A stretch of DNA of 64,000 nucleotides from Sphaerisporangium corydalis (GCF_025506355.1 NZ_JANZYP010000028.1:37818-101817); one strand, 5' to 3'; counted from the stretch's first letter, positions 51,450 to 60,399 are shown. Program-made: numbers and translations. The notes: a model not told the origin generated them from the letters alone.

Positions 51450-51492
51450 GTTATCTACTAACATGTTAGACGTTAACATGTTAGTAGATAAC
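51450..51492. promoter_or_regulatory. Perfect 19-bp inverted repeat (TetR operator)
   Basis: Arms 51450-51468 and 51474-51492 match exactly in inverted orientation with a 5-bp spacer (GACGT). Each arm also contains the palindrome TAACATGTTA, so the site has nested symmetry fit for two repressor dimers. It fills the gap between the MarR and TetR genes. Confidence 0.85.
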
Positions 51493-51493
51493 A

Positions 51494-51985
51494 CTACAAG
51501 CTCGATCGCCTGGCCAGGACGTCGGCCAGCAGGTTGAGGGCGTCGATCACGTGTTCGCGGTCCGGGCCCAGGCCTTCCAGCAGTTCGGCCTCCCGCGCCA
51601 GTTGGCGGGGGAAGATCGCATCGACGGCCGCCTCGCCCGCAGGCGTCAGCCGTACCAGCGCGGCGCGACGATCGGTCGGGCTGGGTGCTCTCGCGACCAG
51701 GCCGCGGCCCTCCAGCCGGCTCAGGGTCTTGCTGATCGCCGCACGTGAGTGGCGCATCTGGGCGGCCAGGTGGCGGGCGATGGTCGGGTTCCGGTCATGC
51801 CGCAGCCGGAGGCACACATCGAGCTCCGCGCCGGTGAGCGCGGCGTCGACGTACAGCGGGTCCAGCGCCTCGCCGAGCAGGGCGACGACCCGTTTGAGCG
51901 GGCCGATCACCTCCATCGGGGAGGTGTCGAGGTCGGGACGGGCCGCGGCCCACAGCTCGCGGACGCGATCGGTACTCCGGCTCAT
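51494..51985 (-). CDS. MarR-family regulator
   Basis: A regulator of 163 aa with the winged helix ALTGAELDVCLRLRHDRNPTIARHLAAQMRHSRAAISKTLSRLEGRGLVARAPSPTDRRAALVRLTPAG. It is divergent from a drug-efflux MFS gene, which it probably represses; TTGTTAACCAGTTGAC in the 57-bp gap may be the site. Its stop lies at the edge of the TetR palindrome. Confidence 0.86.
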   Translation of the reverse strand: MSRSTDRVRELWAAARPDLDTSPMEVIGPLKRVVALLGEALDPLYVDAALTGAELDVCLRLRHDRNPTIARHLAAQMRHSRAAISKTLSRLEGRGLVARAPSPTDRRAALVRLTPAGEAAVDAIFPRQLAREAELLEGLGPDREHVIDALNLLADVLARRSSL

Positions 51986-52042
51986 GCCACCCTCACTCCA
52001 GAGTAATTGTTAACCAGTTGACTACTAGGTTACCTTTACGAC

Positions 52043-53245
52043 ATGGTAGAGACCCCCACGCTCCGGCGTCCCGTCCTGCTGCTGGCCGTCTTGGGGCCGC
52101 TCACCGCCGTGGCGCCGCTGGCCATCGACATGTACGTGCCCGGCTTCCCCGGCCTCGGCCGGGAACTGGCCGCGAGCCGACCGGCGGTGCAACTGTCGAT
52201 GAGCGCCTTCCTGATCGGGCTGGTCGCCGGCCAGCTGGTGATCGGGCCGCTCAGTGACGGGCTGGGCCGGCGCCGGCTGCTGGTGCCGGGCACCGCCGCC
52301 TTCGCGCTGCTGTCGGCCTGCTGCGCGCTGGCACCGACGGCGCCGCTGCTGGTGGGCGGCCGTTTCCTGCAAGGGTGCGCGGGAGCGGCCGGGCTGGTGC
52401 TGGCCCGCGCCGTACTGACCGACCGCTTCGCCGGGCCCCGGCTGCCGGTCTACTTCTCGATCCTGGCAATGATCTTGGGGGTGGCGCCGGTCCTCGGCCC
52501 GCTGCTGGGCGGCGTGATCGTGACCGCCTCCGGCTGGCGCGCGGTGTTCTGGGCGCTGACCGCCCTCGGCCTGGTGCTGCTGGCGGCGACCTGGCTGGGC
52601 GTGCCGGAGTCCCTGCCGCCCGCACGGCGATCGCCCGGCGGCCTGCGTCAGGCCTTCGGCTCAATGGTGGTGTTGCTCCGCCAGCGCGCTTTCGCCGGAT
52701 ACATCCTGGCGCTCGGTTCGGCCGCGGGGGCGATGTTCGTCTACATCGGCGCCTCCAGCTACGTCTTCCAGGACGGTTACGGACTGAGCGCCGTCCAGTA
52801 CGGGATGGTGTTCGCCGTCAACGCCGCGGCCATGCTCGCCGCCGGCGCGGGTTTCGGCCTGGCCGCCCGGCGGGCGGCCGTGCCGCTGCTGCTGACCGGG
52901 TACCTCACCGTCGGCGCCCTTGGCACGCTGGCGCTGGCGGTCCAGGCCACGCTGGCTCCCACCCTGGCCGGCACCTGGGTCTGCCTCGCCATCACGCTCT
53001 TCGGCGTCGGCGGCGTCTTCCCCGCCGTCACCACCATCACCCAGACCATCGGCCGCGCCCGCGCCGGTGCGGCGTCCGCACTGTCCGGCGGCGCCGCCTA
53101 CCTGTTCGGCGCCCTGGCCGCCCCCTTGAGCGGCGCCACGCTGCGCACGATGGCGTTCGTCATGCTGGCCGCCCTGGCGCTGGCGGTCGCGGCGCTGCTG
53201 GCCGCCCGCCCGTGGCGGCCGCTGCTCGAAAGGAGCTTCGTGTGA
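52043..53245 (+). CDS. Bcr/CflA-type MFS drug efflux transporter
   Basis: A transporter of 400 aa with twelve membrane helices. The conserved loop LSDGLGRRRLLVPG and the Bcr/CflA pattern DMYVPGFPGLGRELAASRPAVQLSMSAFLIGLVAGQLVIGPLSDGLGR are present. No ribosome site is seen before the ATG, so the message may be leaderless. Divergent from marR-like gene; the downstream hydrolase fragment overlaps its stop. Confidence 0.88.
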   Translation: MVETPTLRRPVLLLAVLGPLTAVAPLAIDMYVPGFPGLGRELAASRPAVQLSMSAFLIGLVAGQLVIGPLSDGLGRRRLLVPGTAAFALLSACCALAPTAPLLVGGRFLQGCAGAAGLVLARAVLTDRFAGPRLPVYFSILAMILGVAPVLGPLLGGVIVTASGWRAVFWALTALGLVLLAATWLGVPESLPPARRSPGGLRQAFGSMVVLLRQRAFAGYILALGSAAGAMFVYIGASSYVFQDGYGLSAVQYGMVFAVNAAAMLAAGAGFGLAARRAAVPLLLTGYLTVGALGTLALAVQATLAPTLAGTWVCLAITLFGVGGVFPAVTTITQTIGRARAGAASALSGGAAYLFGALAAPLSGATLRTMAFVMLAALALAVAALLAARPWRPLLERSFV

Positions 53246-53685
53246 ACGCCATGCGCCTGATCATGGCACTGGCGGCGCTGAGCGGCCGTCCCATCCGCCT
53301 GTCCAGCGTGGCCGCCCCGGACGACGACCCCGACAGCCTCCACCTGCGCGTGGAACCCGCCGGCCAGATCAGGCCCGGCCGAGGCGCTCGCTCCCATCGA
53401 GGCATCCCCTACGCCGCTCGGGGCCGCACGCTGCGCATGGACATCCTGACCCCGCGGACGCCCGGCCCGCACCCGCTCGTGCTGTACCTGCCCGGGGGTG
53501 GCTTCGTCACCGCCCGGCGCGCGATGGCCGCCCGCCCGCGCCGCCATGTCACCCAGGTGGGTTTCGTGGTGGCCGCCATCGACTATCGCACCGCTTCGCC
53601 CACGGCCCGCGTCTGGGCCAGCACGCAGGTCATGGACATCATCGTGGACTTCCTCCGGTCCCGGCTGTCGACAGCTCCCCCGTGA
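53242..53685 (+). pseudogene. Truncated alpha/beta-hydrolase (esterase) fragment
   Basis: The frame encodes 147 aa. It shows the oxyanion-loop region of HSL-type esterases (HPLVLYLPGGGFVTA, VGFVVAAIDYRTAS) but ends before the nucleophile elbow (GDSAGG) and the Asp/His. Members are normally about 300 aa. GTG 53242 overlaps the MFS stop. Probably a decayed gene; a non-catalytic product is possible. Confidence 0.65.
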
Positions 53686-53719
53686 TGGCCGGCCCGTCCT
53701 TCACGGTGAGGCGGCATCC

Positions 53720-54556
53720 CTACTCGCGCCAGAGCCACGTGACCCGCTCGTACAGCGGCTCGAAGCCAGCGCGCAGCATGTTGCGCAGGGAGGTGTTGTG
53801 CTCGCCGGGCCCTTCCGCGCCGGTCTCGGCGACGAGCCATCGGCAGCCCGCGTCCTGGGCCGCCCGGGCGCGGGCGGTGAGCAGCGCCGACTGGGCGCCT
53901 CGGCCCCTGCCTTCAGGGAGCGTCGCCCCGCCGAACATGTCCGCGCACTCCCCGTTGACGAAGATGCTCCCGACCGCGATGATCCGCTCGCCGTCCCAGA
54001 CGGCGTACTGCCGCCAGTCCGGCCGGCCCACGCAGGACGCGGCCATGTCGATCATGGCAGGCGTGGTGAACCCGAAGGTGGTCATCATGACCGTCGCCCA
54101 CTCGTGCGCATGGTGGGGTTCGACCGGGCCGAGGCGCAGTCCGGGGTGAAGCGCCGCGAGGCCGTCGGCCGCGGACACCGCGGTCTGGGTGTCGCATCCC
54201 AGTTTGGCGTGACGGCCGCCTTCGGTGAGGTTCAGCTCACCGGCGGTCGTGGCCCAGTCCGGCGGCAGCAGTGGCGGCGCGATCATGAACGAGCCCTGGG
54301 GCACGCCCTGCTCGCGGTAGAAGTCGCACACCCGCGCCAGCACGTCCGCGGTGACCGGCTCGTCGGCGCCGAACCCGCCGGCCCGGTTGAAGAAACGGCT
54401 CGGGTCCTCGCGGATCGTCAGCGCCAGCACCGCGCCGACGCGCAGCGAGCCGATGCCCAGCGTCTCCCGTACCGACGCCGGAGCGCCGGTCACGAAGTCC
54501 ACGTAAGCCCCGATCTCGGTCCGCTCGGCCGGCCCGAACGGCACGGTGCTCCTCAT
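53720..54556 (-). CDS. GNAT-family acetyltransferase-like protein
   Basis: A protein of 278 aa. The C-terminal half has the GNAT core with AVGSIFVNGECADMFGGATLPEGRGRGAQSALLTARARAAQDAGC (acetyl-CoA-binding R/Q-GxG-A-type loop GRGRGA) and ends GFEPLYERVTWLWRE. The N-terminal half is a degenerate or accessory domain. ATG 54556 after GGGGGA is preferred over the longer frame to 54640. Substrate unknown. Confidence 0.75.
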   Translation of the reverse strand: MRSTVPFGPAERTEIGAYVDFVTGAPASVRETLGIGSLRVGAVLALTIREDPSRFFNRAGGFGADEPVTADVLARVCDFYREQGVPQGSFMIAPPLLPPDWATTAGELNLTEGGRHAKLGCDTQTAVSAADGLAALHPGLRLGPVEPHHAHEWATVMMTTFGFTTPAMIDMAASCVGRPDWRQYAVWDGERIIAVGSIFVNGECADMFGGATLPEGRGRGAQSALLTARARAAQDAGCRWLVAETGAEGPGEHNTSLRNMLRAGFEPLYERVTWLWRE

Positions 54557-54716
54557 GCCTGTCCCCCATCTCTCGGTCTCCTGGACGAAGTCCAGCACAC
54601 CGGCGCACGCGATGAACGCCCCGAGGTGCGGAGCGCCCACGAGGGCGGCTCCAGGGGTGTGACGGAGCGGGCGTACCGACCGACACTTCGGTGGGAATCA
54701 TGGTGGAGTTACCGGT

Positions 54717-55313
54717 ATGAGGCAGAGGGGGCTGCTGGTCGCCGGGGTGCTCGCGGGGGCGGGCCTTGGCCTGTCGAGTAGGGGCACGCGGTCCGACCGG
54801 GCGACGCTGCGGGTGCTGCCGTGGTGGTGGGTCCTGGCCGGGGTCCTCATCGTCGCGGTCTCCATGTGGAGCGCCACGGCGGTCCTGCTGTTCCTAGCGG
54901 ACGGCACGCCGGACGCCGCCAAGCGCGTCGAGCTGCGGCTGGATGCCGTGAAGACCGGGCTGACCGTCGGCGCCGGCGCCGCGGGGCTCGTGGCGCTCAT
55001 GCTCGGCATCCGCCGGCAATGGCTCGGGGAGCGCACGCAGGCGTATCAGGAGTACGACGCCGACGAGAGGCCGGATGGCTCCCGTCCTGACCTCGCCCGT
55101 ACCGGCGCGGCGGGGAAAGGGAGCGGACCCACCGGTGAACCCCGAGGAAGAGATCAGAGCGTTCGTCGACCCGCAGGAGCTTCAGGTCCGCACCACGGCG
55201 CAGCGGATCCTTCGGGACCATCTGCAGTGGAGCAGGTCCGAATACCCGCACCCCGCCCTGTTCTGGCCGGACGTCGACGTGGAACTGACGGGCGCCTGGC
55301 TGGTGAAGCTTGA
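54717..55313 (+). pseudogene. N-terminal membrane part of a pentapeptide-repeat protein (frame broken)
   Basis: The frame gives a protein-like N-terminus with two membrane helices (about 33-55, VLPWWWVLAGVLIVAVSMWSATAVLLFLA, and 80-97) followed by RRQWLGERTQAYQEYDADERPD. That stretch normally leads on into an ARM-like TAADQLGSDKAPVRLAGLYALERLA segment and then LQVRLTAQRILRDHL in actinomycete pentapeptide-repeat proteins. Here the middle is missing, and after about 55070 the frame runs as Gly/Arg/Pro-rich shadow sequence. The C-terminal part continues in another frame at 55135. Confidence 0.55.
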
Positions 55314-55902
55314 TTTCACCGACTGCCGGATGCGCTCTGCGGGGTTCGGCGGGGCCCGGTTCGAGGGGTTCGCCCGCTTCGACCGGGCCACGTTCCAGGG
55401 GCGGACGGTGTTCAGCGGAGCCGTGTTCGCGGGCAGGGCTTCCTGGGGAGAGGCCAACTACAAGGCGGCCTTCGCCGAGGCGCTGTTCACCGGCGACGCG
55501 ATATTCCGAGAGACCGTGTTCGCCCTCCGAGCGGATTTCCGGGGCGCCGCCTTCACGGGGACGGCACTCTTCAGCCGGACGACCTTCAAGGACCGGGCCG
55601 TCTTCCGCGCGGCCACCTTCACGAAGGAGGCCATCTTCGACGGAGCCGCCTTCATGAACGAGAGCGTCTTCCGGCAGGCGAAATTCTCCGCCGGAACCTC
55701 CTTCCTGCAAGCCATCTTCACGAAAGCCCCGGCCTTACACGAGGCCACGGCGCAACCGACCAACGCCCGGCGTTCCTGGCCGGATGGCTGGACCGAGTCA
55801 GCCCGACCGGACGGCTCGAACTCTGTCGACCTGGTCCAGAAGGCTCCCCGAACCGAGGAACCCCCAAAGGAGGAGGCGACAGGCCGGCAAGAGCCCGCCT
55901 GA
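55135..55902 (+). CDS. Pentapeptide-repeat protein (possibly the detached C-terminal half)
   Basis: A protein of 255 aa from GTG 55135 (ribosome site AGGGAG); 55075 is an alternative start. ELQVRTTAQRILRDHLQW opens it and is followed by about 25 A[DNR]F/xxF-type five-residue repeats (DFTDCRMRSAGFGGARFEGFARFDRATFQGRTVF...), which form a right-handed quadrilateral helix. The end is Pro/Glu-rich and disordered. Function unknown; DNA-mimic proteins share the fold. Probably derived from a larger membrane protein by deletion and frameshift. Confidence 0.75.
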   Translation: MNPEEEIRAFVDPQELQVRTTAQRILRDHLQWSRSEYPHPALFWPDVDVELTGAWLVKLDFTDCRMRSAGFGGARFEGFARFDRATFQGRTVFSGAVFAGRASWGEANYKAAFAEALFTGDAIFRETVFALRADFRGAAFTGTALFSRTTFKDRAVFRAATFTKEAIFDGAAFMNESVFRQAKFSAGTSFLQAIFTKAPALHEATAQPTNARRSWPDGWTESARPDGSNSVDLVQKAPRTEEPPKEEATGRQEPA

Positions 55903-56104
55903 ACGCCACAGCCGGTCTCTCAGAGACCGAGCAGACCGGGCGGCCGCATGCTCTTATCCACAAGAAACGGTGTTCGGGAGGTTGTGAACACCCGGGGTCG
56001 TTGACCGTAAGCAGACGCCCCATCGCCGCCCGAGGTTCCCCACCACAGCACGAGACCGATATCGACCATTGCAGGGCCAACAGTCCCGAACCGCAGGAGG
56101 TGAA

Positions 56105-56749
56105 TCATTCGTGGGTGGTGTCGCGGGCGCCGCGCCAGGTGATGGCGAGCGTGCCTGCGGTGAAGGCCAGGGTGGCGCAGAGGGCCGCGGCGTGGTCGTG
56201 GGGTGGGCAGGCGGGCCAGATCCATGGCGTGGTCCGGGCGGAGGTGAGGGCGACCTCGGCCAGACCCAGGTAGCCCACCGGTCCGACCCACGACAGATGA
56301 CCGCCGAGCACGGCGGCGGACAGCAGGCCGACGCCCACCAGACCGGCGACGTTGCGCAGCAGGGCCAGGTCGCCGCCGGGCAGGTGCGCGGGTACGGTAC
56401 CGGCGGCCAGCATCCCGGCGGCGGCCGCGGTCAGTGCCAGGGTGGTGCCGAGGCGCAGCCAGGGCAGCCACCGGCCGGTGGCGCGTTCGACCTCGCCGAA
56501 CGGGCTGCGGGTGGTGACCGCGATGATCATGGCCGCAGCGCTCTCGATCAGCAGCGGCAGTTGTTGCGCGGAGGGTCCGCTGCCCTGGATCCAGTGCCAG
56601 TGCAACGCGCACCTGAGGAGGACTGCGCACCCGGCCAGTGCCGCGAGAGCCCCAGGGACCTGACGGCCGGCCAGATGCAGGCGTACCAGACGAAGCCCCG
56701 CCGGCCACGACCGGCCCGCCACCCCCGGTCGCAGGTCGGCGGCGGTCAC
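56105..56749 (-). CDS. Polytopic membrane protein
   Basis: A protein of 214 aa with about six hydrophobic helices (ALAALAGCAVLLRCALHWHWI, LLIESAAAMIIAVTT, LRLGTTLALTAAAAGMLAAG, LLRNVAGLVGVGLLSAAVLGG, VGYLGLAEVALTSA, AALCATLAFTAGTLAITW). GTG 56749 overlaps the stop of the last of several tandem mini-ORFs that start at the permease stop, so it is probably translated by coupling. It resembles ABC-2 accessory membrane proteins; function unknown. Confidence 0.7.
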   Translation of the reverse strand: MTAADLRPGVAGRSWPAGLRLVRLHLAGRQVPGALAALAGCAVLLRCALHWHWIQGSGPSAQQLPLLIESAAAMIIAVTTRSPFGEVERATGRWLPWLRLGTTLALTAAAAGMLAAGTVPAHLPGGDLALLRNVAGLVGVGLLSAAVLGGHLSWVGPVGYLGLAEVALTSARTTPWIWPACPPHDHAAALCATLAFTAGTLAITWRGARDTTHE

Positions 56750-56924
56750 GGCAGCGGCTCCAGGCAGAGGCGCCCAACGATCCGTAGCGCGGTCATGGCA
56801 GTTGATTCAGGGAAAAGCGGCCGATCCGTAGCGCGATCACGGCAGTTGCTTCAGGGAAAGGCGGCCAGTGCGCAGGGCGGTCATGGCAGTTGATTCAGGG
56901 AGAGGCGGCCGGTGCGCAGGGCGG
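56746..56924 (-). repeat. Four tandem 44-47-bp units forming stop-start-coupled mini-ORFs
   Basis: Units at 56881-56924, 56837-56880, 56793-56836 and 56746-56792. The first is the true C-terminus of the permease (ITALRTGRLSLNQLP). The next three encode MTALRTGRLSLKQLP, VIALRIGRFSLNQLP and MTALRIVGRLCLEPLP, each ending in a TGA that overlaps the next ATG or GTG; the last overlaps the start of the 214-aa membrane gene. Confidence 0.85.
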
Positions 56925-58398
56925 TTATGTGGGTGGTCAGCCAGGTGTGGCGGGTGGCGGTGGGTAGTGCGGCGAAGCGTTGGGCCGCGGTGTGGATTGG
57001 TGTGCCGGGCGGGGGCATGGGGACCACGTAGCAGCTTGTCGTGATGCCCGATCGGGCGCACTGGGGGGTGGACGACGTGCCGGCCAGCTTCAGGAGGGCC
57101 GCCGCGATCGCCTGCTGGGCGGGGGTGCCTCGTGGTTCGCCCATCGGGCCGGGGCTGTACCCGCCACCGACGACGCTGCTCACGATCGTCATCCCGGCGC
57201 GCGATCGCACCATGCCGGCGATGAAGGCGGAGCCGAAGTTCCGCGGGGCGACCCCGTAGCCGGCGAGCGGCAGGCGAAGCGCCGGCGGGCTGCCGCTGAC
57301 CTCCTCCCCAAGGCTGGGCCACGCCCGGAGGTTCGTCGTGATCTGATCGACACGGACGGGTGCGCCGGGCAGGCCGGTGACCTGGTTCAGCACGGGGGCG
57401 AGGGCGGCCACCACGTCCGGCAGGTCGGCGCGGAAGGCCGGGTGCAGGCAGATCGGGACCACGGAGTGGTCGCAGACCGGGGTGTAGCCGATCGGCCGGT
57501 CGTCGGCGCTGTCGTGCAGGGCGGGGATGGCCATCATGCCCTGCGGTTGCAGCCGCGCCGTACTTGTCAGCCGGACCGCGATCCCGGCCGCGACCAGCCC
57601 GGGCACGACGAGCGCCGCACAGACCCGGCGGACCCGCCAGGGTCCCGAGCCTGCGGGTAGGCCCAGTGCGGCGAGGGCCGCGATGGTGAGGCCGGACAGG
57701 AAGATCAGCTGGGTGATGGAGAGGTCGGGCAGGAAGGGGTGGAAGATGCCGAGGTCCGCGTCGGGCTTGTGCCCGATCGTGTCGTTGGCCGGCGCGATCA
57801 GCGCGACCACGTCGCCCTGGACCGCGAGCCGGAACGCCACCAGGAGCGGGACGGCCACGGCGATCACCGCCAGCGGCGGGGTGAAACGGTTGGGGAGCAG
57901 CGCCCCGGCGGTGAACCCGATGGCGCTGAACGCCACCATGCTCGCGGCGCCGACCGCCACCAGCCACCACGGCGGCCCGCCCCAGACGGCCTCACGAGCC
58001 ATGATCGCGAACAGGACGCCCGCGAAGACCAGGTACGCCAGCACGGCCCAGCAGGCGGTGGCCGCCCAGGTGACGAGCTGGGCCGACAGCCGCGGTCGCG
58101 ACGTGACGCCCACCAGGTCGGTGGTGCCGCGACGACCGTCCCGCGAGCCCATCCACGCCGCGACGCCCACGACGAACGGCTCGAAGTCGGTGATGGCGTG
58201 CGTCTGCATGATCATGGCCCGCTGGAGCCAGTAGGGCGGGAACGACACGATGGTCTGGTAGGTGTCGAACCAGTACAGCACGGCCAGCAGCGGCAACGTC
58301 CACGGCATCGGGTTGCGGCGCAGTTCCAGCCGCAGCAACCGCCCGGGCGGCGTCAGGCGTGCGCGCCCGGCCCGTGGCGGGACCGCCACCGCGGTCAT
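56881..58398 (-). CDS. ABC-2 type membrane permease
   Basis: A protein of 505 aa starting MTAVAVPPRAGRARLTPPG. N-terminal half with six or seven helices (TLPLLAVLYWFDTYQ, AVLAYLVFAGVLFAIMA, WWLVAVGAASMVAFSAIGFTAGALL, FTPPLAVIAVAVPLLVAFRLAV, FLSGLTIAALAALGL); C-terminal half is extracytoplasmic with Cys residues. ATG 58398 overlaps the ATPase stop. It is the membrane partner of the ATPase in a sigma-factor-led operon. Confidence 0.8.
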   Translation of the reverse strand: MTAVAVPPRAGRARLTPPGRLLRLELRRNPMPWTLPLLAVLYWFDTYQTIVSFPPYWLQRAMIMQTHAITDFEPFVVGVAAWMGSRDGRRGTTDLVGVTSRPRLSAQLVTWAATACWAVLAYLVFAGVLFAIMAREAVWGGPPWWLVAVGAASMVAFSAIGFTAGALLPNRFTPPLAVIAVAVPLLVAFRLAVQGDVVALIAPANDTIGHKPDADLGIFHPFLPDLSITQLIFLSGLTIAALAALGLPAGSGPWRVRRVCAALVVPGLVAAGIAVRLTSTARLQPQGMMAIPALHDSADDRPIGYTPVCDHSVVPICLHPAFRADLPDVVAALAPVLNQVTGLPGAPVRVDQITTNLRAWPSLGEEVSGSPPALRLPLAGYGVAPRNFGSAFIAGMVRSRAGMTIVSSVVGGGYSPGPMGEPRGTPAQQAIAAALLKLAGTSSTPQCARSGITTSCYVVPMPPPGTPIHTAAQRFAALPTATRHTWLTTHITALRTGRLSLNQLP

Positions 58399-59138
58399 GA
58401 CCGCACCTGCTGGAGCACGGCGCTGTACCCGCGCTCCAGCGGAGCGTCTCCCGTGCCGTGTCCCACGCCACGGGAGATCAGCTCGGCGGGGGTGCCGTCG
58501 AAGGCGATCCGCCCCTTCTCCATCAGCGCGACCCTCCCGCAGGCGGCGCCGACGTCCTCGACCAGGTGGGTGCTGACCACGACGGTGGCCTGCTCGCCCA
58601 GGTCGCGGAGCAGGGTACGGAACGTCACCCGCTGCTCGGGGTCCAGCCCCGCCGTCGGTTCGTCCAGCAGCAGGAGCCGAGGCTCGTTCACGATCGCCTG
58701 CGCGATGCCGGCCCGGCGCAGCATCCCGCCAGAAAGGTTGCGCAGCTTCGCCTTGGCCCGGTCGCCGAGCCCGACACGCTCGACGGCGGACGCCACGGCG
58801 GCGGGCACCCGCGCGGGGGGCACCTCCTTGAGCAGCGCGAAGTACTCGACGAACTCCACCACCGTGAAACCCGGGTAGTACCCGAGGGTCTGCGGCAGGT
58901 ACCCGAGCCCGCGCCGGATCTCCCTCCGCTGCCCCTGGGAGCCGGGATCTCGCCCGAGCAGCCGCAGGCGGCCCGAGCTCGGCGGGATCACCGTCGCCAT
59001 CATCCGCAGCAGCGAGGTCTTGCCCGCCCCGTTCGGCCCCAGCAGCCCGAACACCCCTGGCCCGGCCTCCAGGTCCACCCCCGCGACGGCCTGCGCGCGG
59101 CCGAATCGCCTGGTCAGCCCGCTTATCTCGATGTTCAC
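58395..59138 (-). CDS. ABC transporter ATPase
   Basis: An ATPase of 247 aa with Walker A GLLGPNGAGKTSLL, signature LSGGMLRRAGIAQA and Walker B LLLLDEPTAGLDPEQ; H-loop STHLVED. GTG 59138 with AGGA overlaps the upstream stop (GTGA). Longer in-frame extensions upstream are shadows of the 237-aa membrane gene. Confidence 0.9.
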   Translation of the reverse strand: MNIEISGLTRRFGRAQAVAGVDLEAGPGVFGLLGPNGAGKTSLLRMMATVIPPSSGRLRLLGRDPGSQGQRREIRRGLGYLPQTLGYYPGFTVVEFVEYFALLKEVPPARVPAAVASAVERVGLGDRAKAKLRNLSGGMLRRAGIAQAIVNEPRLLLLDEPTAGLDPEQRVTFRTLLRDLGEQATVVVSTHLVEDVGAACGRVALMEKGRIAFDGTPAELISRGVGHGTGDAPLERGYSAVLQQVRS

Positions 59139-59848
59139 GAAGTTCCTCTCGACATACGGGTCGCGTACAGCACGACCGCGGCACAGCCGGCCGTGAACGC
59201 CAGATAAGGGAGGACGAGCGCGGGGTCGCCGACCGCGAAGGTGTACCGCCCGGAGACGGTCTCCCCGGCGAGGATCATGATCGTCCAGCCGGCCACGCCG
59301 GCGGCCACCCCCACGTTCGCCGACCGCGCCAGCGTCGCGGCGGCCAGCGCGAGCGCCGAGACCGCGGTCATCGGCAGCAGCCAGCCGAACGTGAGCCCCG
59401 CCGCCGTCCCGGACGCCGCCGAGGCGGCCAGGCCGAGGACGGCGTTGACGCCGAACACCGCGACGACGCGTACCAGCAGCACCATCCGGTCGCTGACCGC
59501 CATGCTGGCCGACAGCTCCCAGGCCGGGTCGATTCCCGGCCCGTACGCGTAGGCGATGCCCGCGGCCGCCAGCGCCGGGGTCATCAGCGCCACCAGCGGC
59601 TGGTCCGACCCGGCCGTCGCGAGCGCCCCCGCGCCGAACACCACGACGCTGGCGATCAGCCACGGCACCAGCAGCGACGGCGTGGTCAGCAACGCCCTGG
59701 CCAGCCCCGGCGAGCGCAGCAGCCGCCCCGCCAGCCGTTCCGGCCATCCCGGTTCGCGGCGCCACACCTGCGCGGCCACCCCGATCCACACCCGATCCAG
59801 GTCGACGTCGCCGGGGGCCCCGGCCCGGTCCGCGGACAGCTCGCTCAT
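59135..59848 (-). CDS. Membrane protein, putative sigma-associated
   Basis: A protein of 237 aa: a soluble N-terminal 55 residues (DLDRVWIGVAAQVWRREPGWPERLAGRLLRSPGLARALL) and then six membrane helices. It overlaps the sigma-factor stop (ATGA) and precedes the ABC genes. In similar operons this position is taken by the anti-sigma or permease-like partner, but no zinc-finger (HxxxCxxC) motif is present here. Regulation of the sigma factor is inference. Confidence 0.72.
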   Translation of the reverse strand: MSELSADRAGAPGDVDLDRVWIGVAAQVWRREPGWPERLAGRLLRSPGLARALLTTPSLLVPWLIASVVVFGAGALATAGSDQPLVALMTPALAAAGIAYAYGPGIDPAWELSASMAVSDRMVLLVRVVAVFGVNAVLGLAASAASGTAAGLTFGWLLPMTAVSALALAAATLARSANVGVAAGVAGWTIMILAGETVSGRYTFAVGDPALVLPYLAFTAGCAAVVLYATRMSRGTS

Positions 59849-60399
59849 GACGATCCTCCCTGCGCCACCGAGCGCCCCGGTAGCGCCTTACGCAGCAGGC
59901 GCCTGACCCGGTACGCGCGGCTTTTCACCGTGCCCGCCGGGACGCCCGTCAGCTCGGCGACCTCCGCCACCGGCCGGTCCTCGACATAGAGCAGCCGCCA
60001 CACCTCACGCTCCGGCCCTCCGGCCGGCCCCAGCGCGGCGACCGCGTCGTCCAGCTCGGACCGGGACAGCACGGCCTCCACCGGATCGGCCAGGGACGGC
60101 GGGCCGGCCCGCGCCAGGGCGGCCACCAGGTCGTCGCCCCGGCCTCGGCGGCGCAGCCACGCCGCGGCCTGCCTGCGGGCGATCCCCCACAGCCAGCCGC
60201 CACCGGAGCCTTCCGGCCGGTATCCCGCGGCACCGCGCCATACCGCCAGGAACGTCTCCTGGAGCACGTCCTCCACATCGGCGGCGGGCAGCGCGACCCG
60301 CAGCCGGGCGGCCAGCCACGGCGCGTGCCGGAAGTACAGTTCCCGCAGCGCGGTGTCGTCGCCACCCGCCAGGCGGGCGATCAGCTCGTCGTCATCCAT
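59845..60399 (-). CDS. ECF-family RNA polymerase sigma factor
   Basis: A sigma factor of 184 aa with region 2 (ALRELYFRHAPWLAARLRVALPAADVEDVLQETFLAVWRGAAGYRPEGS) and region 4 (LLYVEDRPVAEVAELTGVPAGTVKSRAYRVRRLLRKAL). ATG 60399 or the adjoining GTG 60402 after AGGGGG. It is first in an operon with a membrane protein and an ABC-2 exporter, a common envelope-stress arrangement in actinomycetes. Confidence 0.9.
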   Translation of the reverse strand: MDDDELIARLAGGDDTALRELYFRHAPWLAARLRVALPAADVEDVLQETFLAVWRGAAGYRPEGSGGGWLWGIARRQAAAWLRRRGRGDDLVAALARAGPPSLADPVEAVLSRSELDDAVAALGPAGGPEREVWRLLYVEDRPVAEVAELTGVPAGTVKSRAYRVRRLLRKALPGRSVAQGGSS

